Positions 4,247 to 11,829 of a stretch of DNA of 15,002 bases are shown piece after piece. Position numbers and translations under genes: made by a program. The notes beneath the pieces were generated by a model that saw only the letters and a list, made by a program, of their open reading frames with translations, did not search any database and was not told where the DNA came from. The stretch is from Bacteroidales bacterium (GTDB lineage: Bacteria; Bacteroidota; Bacteroidia; Bacteroidales; Paludibacteraceae), in the NCBI GenBank assembly GCA_900767385.1, contig CAAFYY010000059.1:1-15002 (forward strand), written 5' to 3'. Numbering within the stretch: the stretch's first letter is position 1; every line of letters begins with the position of its first letter.

Positions 4247-5155
4247 TTATTGCTTTAGACGGTTGCTGTTCGTATCGTCGGGCAACATCAGACCGCAGTG
4301 CGGACAGAAACGTGCCGTTGGGTCTTTGTAGGTCTTGCCGCAGTTTGGGCAGTGGTGGATAAAGCGCTTGTTCTTTGACTCACTAATCATGGTAGCTGAC
4401 ACGATGCCTGTCGGGACGGCGATGACCGTATAACCAAGGAGCATGACCAGAGCAGAGAGGAATCGTCCAGTGGAGGTCACGGGAGTGATATCACCGTAGC
4501 CGACAGTGGTAAGTGTCACGATGGCCCAGTAGATGCTGTTGGGGATATCGGTGAAGGAAGTGCCTGGGACGGTACCCTCCACCATATACATCAGTGTGCC
4601 GATGGCAATAACTAAGACGACGACGAAAAGAAAGAAGACGATAATCTTGCGGCTGCTCTCTACGACAGAACGGTAGAGGAGGTCGCCCTCCTCAAGAAAG
4701 GAGAAGAGTTTGAAGACGCGGAAGACACGCATGAGGCGGAAGGCACGTATCATCATGAAGTAGCGTGCCGGACTGAAGACCCAGCTGAGATAGACAGGGA
4801 GGATGGAGGCGAGGTCGATGATACCGAAGAAACTGAGTGCGTAGGTCTTGGCGTTGGGGGCACAGTAGAGACGGAGGAGGTACTCCACCGTAAAGAAGAT
4901 GGTGAAGAGAATCTCAAAGAAACGGAGGTAGGGGCGAACGATGGCGTTGAGGCTCACCATGGTCTCGGCAAAGATGAAGAAGATGCTGAGCACAATGAAT
5001 ATCATCAAGATGATATCGAAGAACTTGCCTGCCGGGGTGTCGCTCTCAAAGATGATGGTGTAGAGACGCTCCTTGAGTCGCTCGTTGTAGAGGAACTTGC
5101 GTATCTGGTGGTTGAGGCGTTGCCAACGTGTTTTCTTTTGAGTGTTGTCTCCCAT
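4247..5155 (-). CDS. Voltage-gated potassium channel with C-terminal zinc ribbon (302 aa)
   Basis: This is an inner-membrane six-helix channel of the Kv/KvAP type. Hydrophobic segments begin near residues 46 and 80. The S4 voltage sensor has basic residues every third position (R137, R140, R143, R146, K149). The pore follows, with selectivity filter TVGYGD at 217-222 before a final helix (about 232-256). After the pore comes a short soluble tail with two CxxCG knuckles (C269/C272 and C284/C287), a zinc-ribbon-like domain rather than a RCK/TrkA domain. It is the last gene of the long operon, 5 nt after the acetyltransferase, and is followed by the terminator at 4194-4226. Potassium selectivity is secure from the filter. 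Gating by voltage is likely from S4, and the role of the ribbon is unknown. Confidence 0.92.
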   Translation of the reverse strand: MGDNTQKKTRWQRLNHQIRKFLYNERLKERLYTIIFESDTPAGKFFDIILMIFIVLSIFFIFAETMVSLNAIVRPYLRFFEILFTIFFTVEYLLRLYCAPNAKTYALSFFGIIDLASILPVYLSWVFSPARYFMMIRAFRLMRVFRVFKLFSFLEEGDLLYRSVVESSRKIIVFFLFVVVLVIAIGTLMYMVEGTVPGTSFTDIPNSIYWAIVTLTTVGYGDITPVTSTGRFLSALVMLLGYTVIAVPTGIVSATMISESKNKRFIHHCPNCGKTYKDPTARFCPHCGLMLPDDTNSNRLKQ

Positions 5156-5160
5156 AGTTC

Positions 5161-5733
5161 TTATTCTTTATTGTTCTGGATGATGCCCCAGCGTGCTGCC
5201 CAGTCGTCTGCAGTGATGTATAGGATGTCGACGGCTGATTCGGCGTCGCTGGCAAAGGTGCGTGAGTAATCTACGGCTGGGAGGAATCCGTGAGCCATGA
5301 GTATATTGTGTGCTGCGTAGTTGGCTGCGATGGCGCGGCACCAGAGGCTGCGGACGCGAAGGGTGGTGAAAGAGGCTTCCAGTACTGCTTCTACGACTTC
5401 ATCACCAAGGTTCTGATGCTGTTGGTCGGGAGCGATCCAGAAGTCGAGGAAAGCATCGGCGCCTTCTGCTGGCATCTCGTCGCTGTTGGGTTTGACAGCC
5501 ACCATGCCGCCGCCTACGAGCTCGTTGGTATCGCGGTTGGCTACAGCAAACTGTGTGCGGTTGCTGAGTGAGGAGATGATGTAATCGCGTGCCTCTACAG
5601 CATTGCGGAACGATGGAAGCGGCATGTAGTCTTTGCTCTCTACGTGTTGCAGTATCTCATAGAGCCGTGGTGCATCGGTGAGTAGCCACGGACGGAGTGT
5701 CAGTCGGTGTGTTTGACGCTTTGTATCAATCAT
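5161..5733 (-). CDS. GNAT-family N-acetyltransferase, RimJ/RimL type (190 aa)
   Basis: This cytosolic enzyme is expected to move an acetyl group from acetyl-CoA to an amine. The N-terminus, TKRQTHRLTLRPWLLTDAPRLYEIL, is the usual RimJ/RimL-like opening. The strand ELVGGGMVAV and the acidic stretch DAFLDFWIAPDQQHQNLGDEVVEAVL match the core motif, though the pyrophosphate loop (HQNLGDE) is less glycine-rich than the usual Q/RxxGxG/A. ANYAAHNILMAHGF is the typical last GNAT motif. Substrate cannot be predicted. It lies 9 nt after the NlpC/P60 gene and 5 nt before the channel gene, in the middle of the operon with no promoter of its own visible. Confidence 0.87.
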   Translation of the reverse strand: MIDTKRQTHRLTLRPWLLTDAPRLYEILQHVESKDYMPLPSFRNAVEARDYIISSLSNRTQFAVANRDTNELVGGGMVAVKPNSDEMPAEGADAFLDFWIAPDQQHQNLGDEVVEAVLEASFTTLRVRSLWCRAIAANYAAHNILMAHGFLPAVDYSRTFASDAESAVDILYITADDWAARWGIIQNNKE

Positions 5734-5742
5734 AGTGGTGGA

Positions 5743-7128
5743 TTAGCGAAGTTTGAGTTTTTGGCCGATAGCGAGGTGGTCGTTTTCGAGGTGGTTGAGT
5801 TTCATCAATGCCTCAGGTGTGGTGTTGTGCGCCTTGGCAATTTTCCAGAGGGTGTCGCCCTGACGGACGGTATAGGTTGTTGGGGCTGGCTGTGGCTTCG
5901 GTGTATCGGCTACTAGTTGCTCTGGAGTTGGCTGAGGCTCTACTTGTTTCTCTCCGAGTTTTGTGTCGGACTCGGATGGTTTAGTTGTCTGTGCTGTTGC
6001 CTCAGCAGATTTCTCTGTCTGAGGTTTTTCTTCTTTGACGATGAGCACATCGCCAGCGTGGATGTTGCTTGTGGTGAGGCCGTTGAGGCGTTGAATCTCG
6101 GCTACGCTGGTTTTATAGATGCGTGCCAAGGCAGTGAGTGTCTCGCCAGCCTGAACGGTATGCTTTATTACGTCTTCATGGGCTGTCGTTGCCTTGGTCG
6201 TGGCTGTATTGCTCTCTTCAACGATGGAATCATCGCCGTCTTCGTCATCGCCTTGAGGAAGTTCGCTGATACGTTTTGGTACTGCCACCTCGATGGTTTT
6301 GGTGTAACTGTTGCGCACCTTAAGACGTTGGTGTTCTGCAAGGAAATCGCCGTTGAGTTTGTTCATTTTCTGAAGGTTGGCAACGGTGGTTCCATATTTT
6401 CTGGAGATTGAAGAAAGTGTCTCTCCCGCTTTGACGGTGTGGTATTTCGCAGGCTCGGTGACTGTCTGCTTCTCGTAGACAATAACGATGGAGTCGTTGC
6501 TATTGAAAGTAGAGTCAACACCTTGCACGCAGAGCATCTCGCCAGGGGAACGGCGGAATGGGGGCACTACTCGCGACACCTTGAGGAATCGGCGGGCATA
6601 GTAGTCTTGTTTTGTGTTGTCGATGATGACTCCGCGAGAGGTCGAGGAGTGAAGGAAGTTGAAGGAGCCGTCGGGGAGCTTCTCTGTGATGACGCCTACG
6701 TGGCCTACCTGGCGGTTGTGGCTTCGTCCCTCGAAGTAGATGAGGTCGCCTCGGGTGGCGTTCTCGGTCCTGACGGGGACGGTGGCCAGATATTGCGATG
6801 AGCCTTTATGGGGCAGGATGTGGCCGTATTTGCCGAAGATGAACATCGTGAAGCCGGAGCAGTCGAAGCCGCCTGGTGTGGAGCCTCCGTAGCGGTAGGG
6901 AGTGCCGATGAAGCGGCGTCCGAAGTTGATGATGGAGTCGATATGACGGGCTGCGTAGAGGAGACTGTCGTTGTAGGGGTTGACAGTCGTGTCGGCGACA
7001 GCGATAGAGTCGTTGGAGTTGCGGTTTTTACGCTTGGAGGCCTCGGCAGGGAGGGTCAGCACGAGTGCGATCAGGCATAGGGCGAGACGGAGCACGAGGC
7101 GGCGGAGGTGAGTAGTTTTATTATTCAT
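5743..7128 (-). CDS. Secreted NlpC/P60 peptidoglycan hydrolase with three LysM domains (461 aa)
   Basis: This is a predicted exported cell-wall endopeptidase that would cut peptidoglycan stem peptides. A signal peptide (about residues 1-30, ending AEA) is followed by an NlpC/P60 domain (about 62-190). The catalytic residues are visible: C90 in GGFDCSGF, H143 in VGHVGV and H160 in FLHSS. Three LysM domains that bind glycan follow at about 229-272, 322-365 and 418-461, separated by acidic or T/P/E/K-rich linkers. The last LysM ends exactly at the C-terminus. The catalytic-first, LysM-last order is common in Bacteroidota. The start codon overlaps the end of maf by 8 nt. All key residues are present and no defect is seen. 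Confidence 0.93.
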   Translation of the reverse strand: MNNKTTHLRRLVLRLALCLIALVLTLPAEASKRKNRNSNDSIAVADTTVNPYNDSLLYAARHIDSIINFGRRFIGTPYRYGGSTPGGFDCSGFTMFIFGKYGHILPHKGSSQYLATVPVRTENATRGDLIYFEGRSHNRQVGHVGVITEKLPDGSFNFLHSSTSRGVIIDNTKQDYYARRFLKVSRVVPPFRRSPGEMLCVQGVDSTFNSNDSIVIVYEKQTVTEPAKYHTVKAGETLSSISRKYGTTVANLQKMNKLNGDFLAEHQRLKVRNSYTKTIEVAVPKRISELPQGDDEDGDDSIVEESNTATTKATTAHEDVIKHTVQAGETLTALARIYKTSVAEIQRLNGLTTSNIHAGDVLIVKEEKPQTEKSAEATAQTTKPSESDTKLGEKQVEPQPTPEQLVADTPKPQPAPTTYTVRQGDTLWKIAKAHNTTPEALMKLNHLENDHLAIGQKLKLR

Positions 7129-7702
7129 CTTCCCAGTGTTTTAGTGTTTGATAAAGTTGTTGTATGGGGAGGCCAACAACATTGAAATAGGAGCCTTCTA
7201 CACGTTCTACGCCCACATAGCCTATCCATTCCTGGATGCCGTAGCTGCCCGCCTTGTCGAAAGGGCGGTAGTGGCTGACGTAGTGATTGATCTCTTCTTC
7301 GGAGAGGGTGGCGAAGGTGACTTTGGTATGGACGGCAAACGAGTGTTGGCGTCGTGAGGAGGTGATGGTGATGCCGGTGATGACGTCGTGGGTGCGCCCG
7401 GAGAGTCGGCTGAGCATGGCGTGAGCCTCTGCTTCGTCGTGAGGCTTGCCCAAGACGTCATCGTCAAGGCACACAACGGTATCAGCAGTGATAATCATCT
7501 CATCGTTGGCCATCGTAGCGAGGTAGGCCTCTGCCTTCTGTTGCGATAGGAATAGAGGTATCTCTTCCCCTCGGAGTGTGGGGGAGTAGCTTTCCTCAAG
7601 ACCCGCGATAGTGCGAACGGTGAATGGCAGTCCGAGTCCGGAGAGCAGTTCCTTGCGTCGTGGCGAATTGGAAGCGAGAACGATACGATAGTTTTCCAAC
7701 AT
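7121..7702 (-). CDS. maf: Maf family nucleotide pyrophosphatase (193 aa)
   Basis: Maf proteins hydrolyse non-canonical or canonical NTPs (dTTP, UTP, modified pyrimidines) to monophosphates, which helps house-clean the pool and is linked to septum control. The signatures are intact: ASNSPRRKELL (10-20), ITADTVV with D74, LGKP with K86, and SGRTHDVITG (101-110). The late segment KAGSYGIQEW and SYFNVVGLPI are also typical. Length matches the family. It overlaps the NlpC/P60 gene by 8 nt and starts 12 nt after the prenyltransferase gene, so it is translated within the operon. The SGRTHDV loop suggests the dTTP/UTP (YhdE-like) subgroup, but that choice is inference. Confidence 0.95.
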   Translation of the reverse strand: MLENYRIVLASNSPRRKELLSGLGLPFTVRTIAGLEESYSPTLRGEEIPLFLSQQKAEAYLATMANDEMIITADTVVCLDDDVLGKPHDEAEAHAMLSRLSGRTHDVITGITITSSRRQHSFAVHTKVTFATLSEEEINHYVSHYRPFDKAGSYGIQEWIGYVGVERVEGSYFNVVGLPIQQLYQTLKHWEDE

Positions 7703-7714
7703 AGCGATGAGGTG

Positions 7715-8692
7715 TTATGCCAGTTTGAAGAGTCCGAGGATGTTGACGCCGTAGCCCTGTGCCATCAGGTAGTTGTAAACGAGACAGTAGAGCATGCCGA
7801 TAACCATAATGAACTTACAGAGGTTAGAGGCGTTGCGTGCCGCCGAACGGTCGTTTTTCAAAAGGATACCTATGAGGCAGATAGCTGGGAATGCTACACC
7901 GAAGATGGCGTAACGTAGCGTCATCGTTGCATTGTGGGCGATGTCGGCTTTATAGGAGAGGCAGATGAGGAGTGCACAGGTGAGGACGGAGAGAACGATG
8001 ACTAAGATACGTGCACCCTTCTCACCCCAGACTACAGGGATGGTGTGACACTCAAGTTCGCGGTCGCCGTAGACATCCTGTATGTCTTTGATAACCTCAC
8101 GGATGAAGGTCCAGAGGAAGGCGAAGAGGGAGATTGCCCCAACGATGATATAAAGGTCTCTTAGAATGGGCGTTCCGAGAATGGCGTCGCCCCAGTTGTT
8201 GACAAGCACGCGTTGCATGGCAAGCATCGGGAGGAGCGGTACGAGGGCGGAGCAGAGCGCTACGATGAGGTTGCCCACGATGAGCATCCGCTTGTAGCTG
8301 GAGGAGTAGAACCACAGCATACCTGGAACGACGATGTAGATGAAGCCGAGGGTGATGGAGTGGATGGCATAGGAGAGGTAGATGCCAAGGGCGATGCCTG
8401 CGATGGTGAGTCCCTGATAGATCTTCATCACCTCTTCTTTGGGAATCGTATTGCCAACGATGACACGGTCTGGGCGGTTGATGCGGTCAATCTTGACATC
8501 AAAATAATCGTTGATGACGTAGCCTCCGGCAGTGATGAGCACGGTACTGAGTATGAGCGCAATCACCTTGGTGTAACCCATCACATCGTCCAACTGGTAC
8601 GACTGAAGTGTCGGCAGGATGACAGCGGCATAGATTAGCAGTTGGAGAACTGCGGTGAACAGGAGGTTTTTATATCTGACGAGTTGTAACAT
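7715..8692 (-). CDS. UbiA-family prenyltransferase, GGGP-synthase-like (325 aa)
   Basis: This is a polytopic inner-membrane prenyltransferase. The two aspartate-rich magnesium/diphosphate motifs are clear: N61-D-Y-F-D65 running to D69 with INRPDR after it, and D203-I-Q-D206-V-Y-G-D210. About eight or nine hydrophobic segments are visible, the usual UbiA topology. In Bacteroidota, genes of this shape next to DUF2520, KdsC-like and Maf genes are commonly annotated as geranylgeranylglycerol-phosphate geranylgeranyltransferase, but UbiA enzymes also make menaquinone, haem and other prenyl lipids. No menA or ubi genes are adjacent to decide. It lies 25 nt after the HAD gene and 12 nt before maf. 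Family is certain, substrate uncertain. Confidence 0.88.
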   Translation of the reverse strand: MLQLVRYKNLLFTAVLQLLIYAAVILPTLQSYQLDDVMGYTKVIALILSTVLITAGGYVINDYFDVKIDRINRPDRVIVGNTIPKEEVMKIYQGLTIAGIALGIYLSYAIHSITLGFIYIVVPGMLWFYSSSYKRMLIVGNLIVALCSALVPLLPMLAMQRVLVNNWGDAILGTPILRDLYIIVGAISLFAFLWTFIREVIKDIQDVYGDRELECHTIPVVWGEKGARILVIVLSVLTCALLICLSYKADIAHNATMTLRYAIFGVAFPAICLIGILLKNDRSAARNASNLCKFIMVIGMLYCLVYNYLMAQGYGVNILGLFKLA

Positions 8693-8717
8693 AGTTTGCT
8701 GATGTTTGTTTTATTGA

Positions 8718-9242
8718 CTACCAGCCGAAGGCTTCGGCGTTGTCCATCCATTGTCCTTGTGCCTTCATGACCTGCTCCATGACATCGCGGCAGCAGCCGT
8801 AACCACCACGGTAGGGGGAGATGTAGCATGCAACAGATTTGATTTCGGGAACGGCATCGGCAGGGCAACAAGGTACGCCAACGGCACGCATCACCTCGTA
8901 GTCGGGAATATCGTCGCCCATATAAAGTACCTCCTCAGGTTTGAGGTCATGAGCAAGGAGAAAATGCTGAAAGGCTTCCATCTTGTAGCCTGCTCCCATG
9001 AAGATGTCTTTGACACCCAAAACGCTAAAGCGGTTGCGGATGGCGTCGCCTATGCCGCCGGTAATGATAGCGATGGGGTATCCTTTTTTGACAGCCAACT
9101 GAAGAACATAGCCGTCTTGGATATTGGCCATGCGGAGTGGTTCGCCGGTGGATGACATCGGAATGGTGACAGGCGAGAGGACGCCGTCGACGTCGAAGGC
9201 AAAGGCCTTGACTTTCTCAAGGGATTGTTTGAAATTAACCAT
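8718..9242 (-). CDS. KdsC-like HAD phosphatase (174 aa)
   Basis: This is a cytosolic HAD-superfamily phosphatase of the small, capless KdsC (Kdo-8-phosphate phosphatase) type. The nucleophile motif is FDVDGVLS (D17, D19). Motif II is ITGG (T61), the motif III lysine is near K87 (GYKMEA), and motif IV is GDDIPD (D110, D111). The start is taken at 9242 (MVNFKQS); the open frame continues to 9344 but that part lies inside the upstream gene and is unconserved. It overlaps the DUF2520 gene by 8 nt. No kdsA, kdsB or kdsD lies nearby, so a true Kdo role is not supported by context. The KdsC similarity is structural, and its substrate could be another sugar or lipid phosphate. Confidence 0.87.
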   Translation of the reverse strand: MVNFKQSLEKVKAFAFDVDGVLSPVTIPMSSTGEPLRMANIQDGYVLQLAVKKGYPIAIITGGIGDAIRNRFSVLGVKDIFMGAGYKMEAFQHFLLAHDLKPEEVLYMGDDIPDYEVMRAVGVPCCPADAVPEIKSVACYISPYRGGYGCCRDVMEQVMKAQGQWMDNAEAFGW

Positions 9243-10011
9243 GAGTCTCGCGTATTTCTTCTGTGAGTAGTCGGTAAATTGTCTGCCACCGGGGATGTGA
9301 TGCAAGCATTGCTTCGTGAGCCTCGGTGACTTTGGTATCCCCACGGAGTGCCGGACCCGTCTGGGCTTCGTGAGGTGTGAGTTTCTTTAGTTTCTCAATG
9401 CTCTGCTGCATCAGCGGAAGGAGCACTTGAAAAGGCAGCCCCTTCTCTTCAAGGAGTTCCGCAGCCATGGCATAGAGTGCATTTGTGAAGTTGTTGGTGA
9501 GTACACCTGCAAGATGGAGTGTACGGCGCGTTTCGCTGTCGGCATCATAGATCGATGTGGAGAGTCGCTGCGCCACTTCGTGCACTCGTTGAAGGGTTGC
9601 CGCGTCATTGGCTTCAATGAAGAAGGGTATTTCTTCCCAATAGATATGAGCCTCCTTGGAGAACGATTGGAGCGGATAGAGGACACCATAACGGTGTTGA
9701 CGGCCGCTGAAGACGCCCATCGGTATTGTGCCAGAGGTGTGGAGGTGGAGTCCTTCGCAAGGTGGCATGGAATCAGCCACTTCGGGGAGTGCTGTGTCGG
9801 AAACCGCGTAGAGATAGATATCGGCAGAGGTGTTGATGTCGTTAAGGCTGTCAACGGCTGTCGCACCAAGTTTAGCGGCGAGCGTCTCTGCATGGGCGAG
9901 GGTACGACTGAAGACCTGTATGACCTCAAAGTCGTGGCAAGGCAGTGTCTTGGCCAACTGTGTGGCAACATTGCCTGTTCCGATAAGTACCACTTTAAGG
10001 ATTCCGTCCAT
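9235..10011 (-). CDS. Rossmann-fold DUF2520 protein (258 aa)
   Basis: This is a predicted cytosolic NAD(P)-dependent dehydrogenase-like protein. The N-terminal nucleotide-binding loop is VLIGTGNVATQLA (G11, G13, A16), and the acidic or charged turn near VFSRT could read the cofactor phosphate. The C-terminal helical half contains LHLAGVLTNNFTNALYAMAAELL, the hallmark of DUF2520, which resembles the dimerising domain of pyrroline-5-carboxylate reductase. HTSGTIP (about 91-97) matches the family. It is not a full proline-pathway enzyme, and the substrate is unknown. It ends 8 nt inside the HAD gene and begins 21 nt after the nitroreductase. Next-door HAD and UbiA genes are a recurrent Bacteroidota association (from memory). 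Confidence 0.87.
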   Translation of the reverse strand: MDGILKVVLIGTGNVATQLAKTLPCHDFEVIQVFSRTLAHAETLAAKLGATAVDSLNDINTSADIYLYAVSDTALPEVADSMPPCEGLHLHTSGTIPMGVFSGRQHRYGVLYPLQSFSKEAHIYWEEIPFFIEANDAATLQRVHEVAQRLSTSIYDADSETRRTLHLAGVLTNNFTNALYAMAAELLEEKGLPFQVLLPLMQQSIEKLKKLTPHEAQTGPALRGDTKVTEAHEAMLASHPRWQTIYRLLTEEIRETHG

Positions 10012-10032
10012 GGAGCGCTTCTTTCGATAAGA

Positions 10033-10560
10033 TTAGAACTGGTTTCTGTGGATCTTGTTGTAGAGCAGTTTCTCCTCGTTGTATGGTTGACGCTCTTCGT
10101 CTTTGTAGCCTATGGTGATCATGTTGAGCACGTGGAGACCTTCTGGAATATTGAGGAGTTTCTTGAGATAATCCTCAGAAGCGGTGTTTTCGTCGTATTG
10201 ACGGGAATAAACCTGTACCCAGCAAGAACCCAGACCGAGGTCGGCAGCAGCGAGTTGGATGAAGGTGGCGGCGATGGAGGCATCTTCGAACCATACGTCG
10301 CTCTTCTCTGGGTCGGCGCATACAACGATGGCCATTGGGGCATTTGCAACAAACTGACTGCCTGCAGGACGGCATTTAGCCATCTCTTCAAGGAGTTCGC
10401 GTTGGTCAACAACGATGAATTCCCAACCATTGGTGCGTTTGGAAGCTGGCGACATCAGTGCAGTGCGCAAGATGCTGTCAACCTTTTCCTGCTCCACTGG
10501 CATTGGGAGATATTTGCGGATGCTACGGCGATTTTTCGCCAAGTCGTAGAAGTTATTCAT
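10033..10560 (-). CDS. Nitroreductase-family flavoprotein (175 aa)
   Basis: This is an FMN-dependent NAD(P)H oxidoreductase of the nitroreductase fold, normally a cytosolic homodimer. RRSIRKY (11-17) binds the FMN phosphate, SPASKRTNGWEFIVV (37-51) is the second conserved block, and LGLGSCWV lies in the C-terminal half. It is a short member (175 aa against about 180-220), but no conserved block appears missing. Physiological substrate cannot be deduced. It starts 112 nt after the 57-residue membrane protein gene; a hairpin lies in that gap (10615-10644) and no TAnnTTTG box, so it may be read from the promoter at 10881-10888. It precedes the DUF2520 gene by 21 nt. Confidence 0.92.
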   Translation of the reverse strand: MNNFYDLAKNRRSIRKYLPMPVEQEKVDSILRTALMSPASKRTNGWEFIVVDQRELLEEMAKCRPAGSQFVANAPMAIVVCADPEKSDVWFEDASIAATFIQLAAADLGLGSCWVQVYSRQYDENTASEDYLKKLLNIPEGLHVLNMITIGYKDEERQPYNEEKLLYNKIHRNQF

Positions 10561-10614
10561 ATCGTTTTTTAGGTATTTGGAAGAGTCGAAAACAAGGTGT
10601 GTCTTTCACGAAAG

Positions 10615-10644
10615 CAAGGTCGCCATGTTGCTATGACGACCTTG
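10615..10644 (-). other. Stem-loop between the small membrane gene and the nitroreductase gene
   Basis: CAAGGTCG (10615-10622) pairs with CGACCTTG (10637-10644), and an inner CAT/ATG extension follows one mismatch. Beside it, CTTTCACGAAAG (10603-10614) is a second small palindrome. Neither is followed on the minus strand by a good T run, so this is more likely an RNA-processing or stability element than a strong terminator, though partial termination is possible. Confidence 0.5.
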
Positions 10645-10671
10645 TATACCGGATTTTAGTCTTGTTACGAC

Positions 10672-10845
10672 TTATTTTTTTGAAATCTTGTTCAACACTA
10701 CTTGGGCAACGAGTCCTGCGAAAACCAAGACGAGAGCCACAATCAAAAGCGCGTTTGATGGACGTGTCATTTGGCTGTAAGCTACCAAGATAACTACACC
10801 GATGAGCTCGATGATTACGCCAATAAGTTGTTTCATCTGTTCCAT
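10672..10845 (-). CDS. Small two-helix membrane protein (57 aa)
   Basis: ATG 10845 (or ATG 10836, three codons later) opens a 57-codon frame ending in TAA. Residues 7-23 (LIGVIIELIGVVILVAY) and 34-51 (IVALVLVFAGLVAQVVL) are two hydrophobic helices. They are joined by a short polar loop (SQMTRPSN), and the tail is positive (NKISKK). This shape points to a hairpin in the inner membrane with both ends in the cytoplasm. A TACATTTG promoter box 36 nt upstream supports expression. I do not recognise a named family. It probably heads the operon that continues with the nitroreductase. The 38-codon count of hydrophobic residues and precise promoter make it unlikely to be a chance frame. Confidence 0.75.
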   Translation of the reverse strand: MEQMKQLIGVIIELIGVVILVAYSQMTRPSNALLIVALVLVFAGLVAQVVLNKISKK

Positions 10846-10880
10846 ATTTTTGTAATGTATTTTTACTTGTTTTACGATTG

Positions 10881-10888
10881 CAAATGTA
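10881..10888 (-). promoter_or_regulatory. TACATTTG -7 box for the small membrane gene and operon
   Basis: On the minus strand this reads TACATTTG, matching TAnnTTTG. The start point would be near 10877, about 32 nt before ATG 10845. It is the only good promoter seen upstream of the eight close-set genes that end at 4247. No clear -33 TTTG is present. Confidence 0.65.
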
Positions 10889-10902
10889 GCGTTTTTTTCT
10901 TG

Positions 10903-10930
10903 AAAAACGGGTAATCTGCCGCTCGTTTTT
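10903..10930 (-). terminator. Possible weak terminator after the agmatinase gene
   Basis: AAAAACG (10903-10909) can pair with CGTTTTT (10924-10930) around a 14-nt loop, just past the agmatinase stop at 10940. On the minus strand the T residues are in the stem only, with no T run after it. It is a poor match to the three strong terminators in this window and may only be AT-rich spacer. Confidence 0.3.
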
Positions 10931-10939
10931 TTTTCGTCG

Positions 10940-11809
10940 TTAGATTTTTCCGTCCTGACGCTGTTTGTAGGTAATCATGGCGTAGGCGAGACGGGCTGCT
11001 ACGTAGTCGCTGGCGTGATGGTTTGGGTTGGGACACAACTCTACTATATCGCAACCGACGACATTGCGGCTTTCAAAGACTTTGCGCATGAAATGAAGCA
11101 CTTGGAAGTATTGCATGCCCCCTGGTTCTGGCGTTCCGGTCGATGGGAGGAAGGCGGGGTCGAAGCAGTCGAGATCGAATGTGATATAGACATTGTCGCT
11201 GAGTGTGGCAAGAGCTTTCTCTTCCCAAAGACCCTCTCGGTCAAAATAGAGGTCTTGCGCCCAGAAAATGCGTTGAGAATCGTAACAAGGGGTCTCCTCC
11301 TCACTCATGCTGCGGATTCCGACTTGAGTGATAGGGCAGAGCGCCTTGGCGTGGGTCATCACGCAAGCATGGCTCAATGGAGTACCTTCGTAGCTCTTGC
11401 GGAGGTCTGAGTGGGCATCAAACTGTAGGATGGTGAGGTTGTCGTAGCGCTTGCTTACAGCATGGAATGCGCCGATGCTGACCGTATGGTTACCGCCGAT
11501 AGTGAGCGGAAATTTCTTGTCGTCAAGAACGGAGGCTACACGTTGTTCCACGTCTGCCACAAGTTGCTCTGGTGTAGTGTTGTCGTCAACATGAACTGGA
11601 GCTGCGGTGTGGATGCCGTTGAGGTGCGCCTGTGTATGTGTTTCGGTGTCGTACCACTCAAGTTGTACGGAGGCTTCCAAGAGTGCTTCCGGACCTTTCT
11701 CGGCGCCATGTTTCCAACTGCTGGTGGCGTCGTAAGGAACGGGGGTCACTACGGTATGGGCTGTGGCGTAGTCTGAGAGCGGTGCGGTGAGTCCTGCAAA
11801 ATTATCCAT
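10940..11809 (-). CDS. speB: Agmatinase, ureohydrolase family (289 aa)
   Basis: This is a predicted cytosolic manganese enzyme that splits agmatine to putrescine and urea. The metal ligands are all visible: H108 in GGNH, D131/H133/D135 in DAHSD, and D212/D214 in FDLDCFDP. SHACV (146-150) and EPGG (228-231) are further family blocks. Length (289) fits agmatinase. The family also contains arginase, guanidinobutyrase and formiminoglutamase. Agmatinase is preferred because of the FDLDCFDPAFLP block and the bacterial setting, with moderate certainty on substrate. Arginine decarboxylase, its usual partner, is not in this window. It follows the rRNA methyltransferase gene by 20 nt and so is likely the last gene of the S41 operon. 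Confidence 0.88.
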   Translation of the reverse strand: MDNFAGLTAPLSDYATAHTVVTPVPYDATSSWKHGAEKGPEALLEASVQLEWYDTETHTQAHLNGIHTAAPVHVDDNTTPEQLVADVEQRVASVLDDKKFPLTIGGNHTVSIGAFHAVSKRYDNLTILQFDAHSDLRKSYEGTPLSHACVMTHAKALCPITQVGIRSMSEEETPCYDSQRIFWAQDLYFDREGLWEEKALATLSDNVYITFDLDCFDPAFLPSTGTPEPGGMQYFQVLHFMRKVFESRNVVGCDIVELCPNPNHHASDYVAARLAYAMITYKQRQDGKI

Positions 11810-11829
11810 AGGATGTATTGGGATATGAT

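Noticed and set aside
8718..9242. Assignment as a true Kdo-8-phosphate phosphatase in a Kdo operon
   Set aside because: No other Kdo or lipid A gene is in the window, so only a family-level call is justified.
9243..9344. N-terminal extension of the KdsC-like protein
   Set aside because: It lies within the DUF2520 gene, shows no conserved residues, and the HAD fold is complete from Met at 9242.
9427..10572. Plus-strand 381-residue frame
   Set aside because: It is antisense to the DUF2520 and nitroreductase genes, both with clear motifs. The long frame is a by-product of their codon use.
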